A stretch of 64,000 nt of DNA from NCBI GenBank assembly GCA_934129945.1, contig CAKOXC010000004.1:7321-71320 (forward strand), given 5' to 3'. The first letter of the stretch is position 1, and every line of letters starts with the position of its first letter. This DNA comes from an uncultured Bacilli bacterium (GTDB lineage Bacteria > Bacillota_I > Bacilli_A > RF39 > UBA660). Under the pieces are notes generated by a model, which was given only the letters and a program-made list of their open reading frames with translations, was not told the DNA's origin and searched no databases. Below, one piece after another: positions 60,177 to 64,000 of the stretch. The translations under genes and the position numbers were made by a program.

Positions 60177-61718
60177 ATGGATTTTATAAAGAAAAATTAT
60201 AAAGTATTAATTTTATTAATTATAACTCTTTTTTTCTTCACCGTACCAATTAATGTTTTTTGGGATAGTGCTCATTATACATCATACGTTTCTATATTTG
60301 AAGGAATTCTTCCATGGAAAAGTTGGGATATTGTCAGGGGTCCCATCTTTCCATTAGTTATACATTTAAGTAATGTTTTATTTGGAAAAACAACTATGGG
60401 AATTTTAATAACAAGCTTTTTGTTTTATTTAACTTTTTTATTATCAATTTATGTAATATTAAAAAAAGTAATAAATGTTGATAATATAAAAAAGAAAAAT
60501 ATATTAATAACAGTTATAATGTTGATATTTGTTTTAGATCCAATTATTTATGGCTATTATCATTCATTGTTAACGGAGTTCGTTGCAATAACTTTATCAA
60601 TGTTAAATTGTTATCTTGCTTGGAAATGGATTGATTTAGAGACAAAAAATAATAACAAAGGTTTAATATTTTTATCTATATATTTTATATTAATTACTCC
60701 AATTTCATGGCATTTAAAACAACCTTATTTAACTATAACGTTGTTTCCATTATTAATTTCTTACATATTAACAATTATTAAACATAGAAATAAATCAAAT
60801 ATAATATTTAAAACTACTGTAGTTATATTAATCTTTTTTAGTTTAATATGTAGTATAATTACTTGGAATAAATTTTTAGAAAGTAAAAATATTGATTTAA
60901 ATTCTGATAGGAATGTTTTAAATTCATTTGGAGAACAACTTATAACAGGTTTGAATAATTATGAAATAGAAAAAGAAAATAGTTATGATTATAAATATTT
61001 AAATAATAAAGAAAAGGAAAAAATAAACAAAAATAACAATCTTTTAGTTAATGTTTATACTCCAAATGACAAGTTGATTGATCAGACTTTAATAAAATTA
61101 AGTAATGGTAAAATTTCAACTAAAGATTCTATTTTATTTATTGGAAAGCAGTTTTTTAAACATCCATTACTGGTAATAGAATCATATACATCTAACTATT
61201 TGGCTTTAATAGATATTTATCCAAAAACAACGGAAAATAATGTAAATTATTTTGTTGAAAAAGAATTTGATTTTGATTATTGTCATGAAAATTGTGCAAT
61301 AGCATTTAAATCATATACTTATGGATCAAATATATCATATTTATTAGATGATGCTAAAAATAGAGTTATTAATTATGAACAAGTTAATGATATACCTTTA
61401 ATACAAAAAGGAGTGTTCAGATTATTATCTCATATTGCAAAATATATTTTCAAAATAGTATTTGTTATATTACCAATTTTGTGTGTTTGTGTTATTTTTT
61501 CTTTATGTAAAAAGAAAAATAAAGCTTATAATAATATTTTGGAAATCACTTTGATTTTAGTTTGGTATAGTTTATTACATTTGTTAGTTCATACAGTTAC
61601 AGGTGCATGTATTGATAGATATGCATCACCTGCATATGCAACTACAATTTTAGCTATAATTATATATATATATTATTTAGTAGATAAGCATTTAAAAAAT
61701 AAATTAAAGACTTTGTAA
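60177..61718 (+). CDS. Polytopic membrane glycosyltransferase-like protein (GT-C type)
   Basis: The protein has 513 residues and about eleven helices. The first extracellular loop is 'NVFWDSAHYTSYVSIFEG' followed by 'WDIVRGPIFPLVIHL', an Asp-containing loop like those of ArnT/PMT-type lipid-linked sugar transferases. An extracellular domain (about 250-400) separates the helix groups. The DPM-synthase-like GT2 just downstream could provide its polyprenyl-phosphate sugar. It is followed by a terminator. Confidence 0.7.
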   Translation: MDFIKKNYKVLILLIITLFFFTVPINVFWDSAHYTSYVSIFEGILPWKSWDIVRGPIFPLVIHLSNVLFGKTTMGILITSFLFYLTFLLSIYVILKKVINVDNIKKKNILITVIMLIFVLDPIIYGYYHSLLTEFVAITLSMLNCYLAWKWIDLETKNNNKGLIFLSIYFILITPISWHLKQPYLTITLFPLLISYILTIIKHRNKSNIIFKTTVVILIFFSLICSIITWNKFLESKNIDLNSDRNVLNSFGEQLITGLNNYEIEKENSYDYKYLNNKEKEKINKNNNLLVNVYTPNDKLIDQTLIKLSNGKISTKDSILFIGKQFFKHPLLVIESYTSNYLALIDIYPKTTENNVNYFVEKEFDFDYCHENCAIAFKSYTYGSNISYLLDDAKNRVINYEQVNDIPLIQKGVFRLLSHIAKYIFKIVFVILPILCVCVIFSLCKKKNKAYNNILEITLILVWYSLLHLLVHTVTGACIDRYASPAYATTILAIIIYIYYLVDKHLKNKLKTL

Positions 61719-61733
61719 TAAGTCTTTTTTTTT
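61706..61733 (+). terminator. Terminator after the membrane transferase
   Basis: AAAGACTT and AAGTCTTT form a perfect 8-bp stem with a 6-base loop, followed by T; the stop codon is within the loop region. TATAAT at 61736-61741 is then the likely -10 of the next unit. Confidence 0.85.
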
Positions 61734-61758
61734 GATATAATTGGCATAGAGGTAAATT

Positions 61759-62478
61759 ATGAAAAGAGAAAAAATTTTATTAATTATTCCAGCTTACAAT
61801 GAAGAAGAAAATATTCTTAAAACTTGTAAACAAATAATTGAGTATAATAAGAAGAATAAAACGAAATATGACTATATTGTTATTAATGATGGATCTAAAG
61901 ATAACACTGAAATGATATTAAAAAGTAACAATCTAAATTATATAAGTTTAATCAATAATTTAGGTATAGGTGGAGCAGTTCAAACTGGTTATAAGTATGC
62001 TTATAAAAATAATTACGATATAGCTATTCAATTTGATGGTGATGGTCAGCATGATGTTAGTTATGTTGAAAAATTGATTGATCCAATTATTAATGGTAAA
62101 GCTAATATGACTATAGGATCAAGATTTATAGATAAAAATTCAAGTGAATTTAAATCATCAGCTATGAGAAGAGTAGGAATAAATTTAATATCATTTGCAA
62201 TTAAGTTAAAAACTAAATTTAAAGTATTTGATACTACTAGTGGATTTAGAGCAGTTGATAAAAATATTATAAAACTATTTTCTGAAGATTATCCAACTGA
62301 GTATCCTGAACCTATTTCAACAGTTAATGTATTAAATAAAAATTATAAAGTATTAGAGGTTCCGGTTGGAATGAATGAAAGAGAAGGCGGAAAATCTTCA
62401 ATAAGTTCCTGGAAGACAGTATATTATATGATAAATGTAATATTATCAATATTACTTTCTAAGAAAGGAAATAAATAA
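61759..62478 (+). CDS. DPM-synthase-like GT2 glycosyltransferase
   Basis: The protein has 239 residues. 'LIIPAYNEEENILKTCKQII', 'YIVINDGSKDNTEMIL', 'AIQFDGDGQHD' and 'TIGSRFIDKNSSEFKSS' are typical of polyprenyl-phosphate mannose/glucose synthases. No C-terminal helices are present apart from a short hydrophobic end. It would load a sugar on undecaprenyl phosphate for GT-C transferases. The DUF2304 gene follows after 2 bases, a common pair. Confidence 0.9.
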   Translation: MKREKILLIIPAYNEEENILKTCKQIIEYNKKNKTKYDYIVINDGSKDNTEMILKSNNLNYISLINNLGIGGAVQTGYKYAYKNNYDIAIQFDGDGQHDVSYVEKLIDPIINGKANMTIGSRFIDKNSSEFKSSAMRRVGINLISFAIKLKTKFKVFDTTSGFRAVDKNIIKLFSEDYPTEYPEPISTVNVLNKNYKVLEVPVGMNEREGGKSSISSWKTVYYMINVILSILLSKKGNK

Positions 62479-62480
62479 TT

Positions 62481-62825
62481 ATGGCAAATAATTTAAGAAT
62501 CTTGTTAGTTATATTTTCTATGATTTTAATGATAGAAATTTTAAGATTAGTTTCTAAACAAAAACTACCTATTAAATATTCATTAGTTTGGCTAGGTTCA
62601 GCATTATTAATATTTGTAGTTGGTGCATTTCCAAATTTTATTGGATTTTTTACATCATTAGTTGGATTTAAAACAACATCTAACTTAGTTGTAGGAGTAA
62701 TATTATCTTTATTATTATTAATAACCTTGATATTAACATTGATAATAGCAGAACAAAAAAGAAAAATAAAATTGATTATTCAAGAAATATCTATTTTAAA
62801 GAAAGAAGTTGAAAAAAATGAATAA
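62481..62825 (+). CDS. DUF2304 membrane protein
   Basis: The protein has 114 residues with three helices (about 3-20, 34-55, 66-90) and a charged coiled C-terminus ('AEQKRKIKLIIQEISILKKE'). DUF2304 proteins usually accompany DPM-type GT2 enzymes and may be their membrane partner. It overlaps the next gene by 8 bases. Confidence 0.85.
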   Translation: MANNLRILLVIFSMILMIEILRLVSKQKLPIKYSLVWLGSALLIFVVGAFPNFIGFFTSLVGFKTTSNLVVGVILSLLLLITLILTLIIAEQKRKIKLIIQEISILKKEVEKNE

Positions 62826-63855
62826 ACCAAAATTAAGTATTATAGTTCCATGTTATAAAGTAGAAGCATATTTACCAAGATGTTTAGATTCACTTATGAA
62901 TCAAACACTTGAAGATATAGAAGTTATTTGTATAAATGATGGTTCACCTGATAATTGTATAAATATATTGAAAGATTATCAAAAAAAATATGGTAAGAAA
63001 TTAGTTATTATTGATAAAAAAAATGAAGGTGTATGGCGTGGTAGAAAAGATGGTGTTAAAAAAGCACATGGGGAATTCATCGGTTTTGTTGATAGTGACG
63101 ACTATGTTGCACTAGATTACGCAGAAAAATTATATAATGCGGCAGTATCTAAAAATGCCGATATTTCTGTTTGTGGTTTTGATAGAATAGATTTAGAAAC
63201 TGGAAAATTATATTCCAGAGAAATGTGTAAACCCGAAACAAAAGTAATTGATACTAATGTTAATCCAGGAGATATGCTAGAACTAAATGGAGCACCATGG
63301 AATAAAATCTATAAAGCAGAACTACTAAAAAAAATGCATGATATGAAGAATGTCCCTAAAGTTCTTGATGACATGATGTTTTTACAACTTTTATATATTA
63401 ATGCTAAAAAAATTGTTTTTATTCCAAACAGTTTAGTTTATTATATGGTTAGAAAAGATTCAATTATTAATTCAGTTAAAAAAGATGCTATTTTACCTAC
63501 ATATGATTCAATGAAAGAAGTTAGAAGCTTATATGTAAAAGAAAGACCTGAATTACTTGATTATATAGATGCATGTGCTTTTTTACATTTAGGTATTTCT
63601 TTAATGTATCGTATGTCTGAGGATAAATCTTTAGATTTTAAAAAAGCTTTGAAAGAAAATAAAAAATATTTAAATGAAAACTTTCCAAAATGGAAAAGTA
63701 ATAAATATATGAAATTATCTTATGTTATAACTCATAAAGGAGCAAATTTCAAATTATGGGTTGTAAAGATTTTCTATAAGTTAGGTTTATTTAGATTATT
63801 TATTTCAATGTATAAGTTTATGATAAAAAAATTAGGAGTAGATATAAAATGGTAG
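62818..63855 (+). CDS. GT2-family glycosyltransferase
   Basis: The start at ATG 62818 is preferred over TTG 62809. The protein has 345 residues. 'LSIIVPCYKVEAYLPRCLDS', 'VICINDGSPDNCINIL' and 'GEFIGFVDSDDYVALDYAEK' are standard GT2 motifs with D-S-D-D. C-terminal helical part of about 120 residues. It overlaps the UDP-galactopyranose mutase gene by 7 bases, suggesting that it may use UDP-galactofuranose. Confidence 0.9.
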   Translation: MNKPKLSIIVPCYKVEAYLPRCLDSLMNQTLEDIEVICINDGSPDNCINILKDYQKKYGKKLVIIDKKNEGVWRGRKDGVKKAHGEFIGFVDSDDYVALDYAEKLYNAAVSKNADISVCGFDRIDLETGKLYSREMCKPETKVIDTNVNPGDMLELNGAPWNKIYKAELLKKMHDMKNVPKVLDDMMFLQLLYINAKKIVFIPNSLVYYMVRKDSIINSVKKDAILPTYDSMKEVRSLYVKERPELLDYIDACAFLHLGISLMYRMSEDKSLDFKKALKENKKYLNENFPKWKSNKYMKLSYVITHKGANFKLWVVKIFYKLGLFRLFISMYKFMIKKLGVDIKW

Positions 63856-64000
63856 AAAAATATGACTATTTAATAGTAGGTTCTGGATTATTTGGAGCTA
63901 CTTTTGCAAATCTAGCTAAAAATGCTGGAAAAAAAGTTCTTGTTATAGAAAAAAGAGAAAATATAGCAGGAAATATTTATACAGAAGAAATAGAAGGAAT
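63849..64000 (+). CDS. glf: UDP-galactopyranose mutase, N-terminal part only
   Basis: The gene runs off the window edge. The 50 residues seen begin 'KYDYLIVGSGLFGATFANLA' with the FAD-binding G-x-G-x-x-G and continue 'VLVIEKRENIAGNIYTEE', the start of Glf. It converts UDP-galactopyranose to UDP-galactofuranose, so the glycan probably contains galactofuranose. Confidence 0.88.
   Translation, partial: MVEKYDYLIVGSGLFGATFANLAKNAGKKVLVIEKRENIAGNIYTEEIEG

Noticed and set aside
1..64000. Mycoplasma genetic code (TGA as tryptophan)
   Set aside because: Several genes end properly at TGA (for example at 760-762 and in tsaB), and tryptophan in conserved motifs is TGG.
1..64000. CRISPR arrays, tRNA or rRNA genes
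   Set aside because: No regularly spaced repeats and no tRNA- or rRNA-like sequences were seen by eye; the only spaced repeats are the Rpn duplication and the pilin microsatellite.

Overview
The window is a strongly AT-rich bacterial chromosome segment. Stop codons include TGA and tryptophan is written TGG, so standard code 11 is used, not the Mycoplasma code. Strong GGAGG/GGTGA ribosome sites, SpoVAC-AD-AE, ScpAB, a Fur/rubrerythrin pair, the tsaE-tsaB-rimI-tsaD block and no outer-membrane proteins all point to a monoderm Firmicute. An uncultured low-GC gut lineage of Bacilli (RF39/Erysipelotrichia-like) is my inference. Almost every gene is on the + strand; only 40522-42582 is on the - strand.

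Region 1 (1-28516) is the most unusual part: one continuous locus that combines a Tad-type pilus apparatus with a type IV secretion apparatus. Tad parts: CpaB-like, TadA ATPase, TadB and TadC platform proteins, small pilin-like and TadE-like proteins, and a TadZ-like protein. T4SS parts: four VirB2-like two-helix proteins, VirB6-like, PrgI/VirB3-like, a VirB4 split into two genes, a SpoIID-M23-lysozyme cell-wall enzyme, a possible VirB8-like protein and a VirD4 coupling protein. Cysteine-containing secreted proteins and a multi-membrane GT-C-like protein lie among them. No relaxase, integrase, secretin or prepilin peptidase is visible, so it looks like a resident surface or secretion machine and not a conjugative element.

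Region 2 (28517-39869) is mostly core genome: an Rpn/PD-(D/E)XK nuclease-transposase with a duplicated 3' end, spoVAC-AD-AE, a membrane-anchored unknown, scpA-scpB, a Fur/PerR-type regulator with rubrerythrin behind a candidate Per box, a DUF2441-like protein, a YerB/DUF3048 protein and the tRNA t6A genes.

Region 3 (39870-45523) is a small accessory strip: a decayed type III toxin-antitoxin locus (one ToxI pseudoknot repeat plus a broken ToxN), a large membrane protein on the - strand, a GT2 glycosyltransferase, a RhuM-Fic/Doc fusion and a frameshifted Bro-N gene. The last two each carry a perfect internal inverted repeat.

Region 4 (45524-64000) is glmS followed by a surface polysaccharide cluster: a TagH/TagG-type ABC exporter, several GT8/GT2/GT4 glycosyltransferases, a pyruvyltransferase-like gene, a full set for GDP-D-glycero-D-manno-heptose (hddA, an hddC-gmhB fusion, gmhA) with an epimerase and an acyltransferase pseudogene, then membrane and dolichol-phosphate-mannose-synthase-like glycosyltransferases, ending inside a UDP-galactopyranose mutase gene. 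All functions are inferred from sequence features read by eye; no database search was run.
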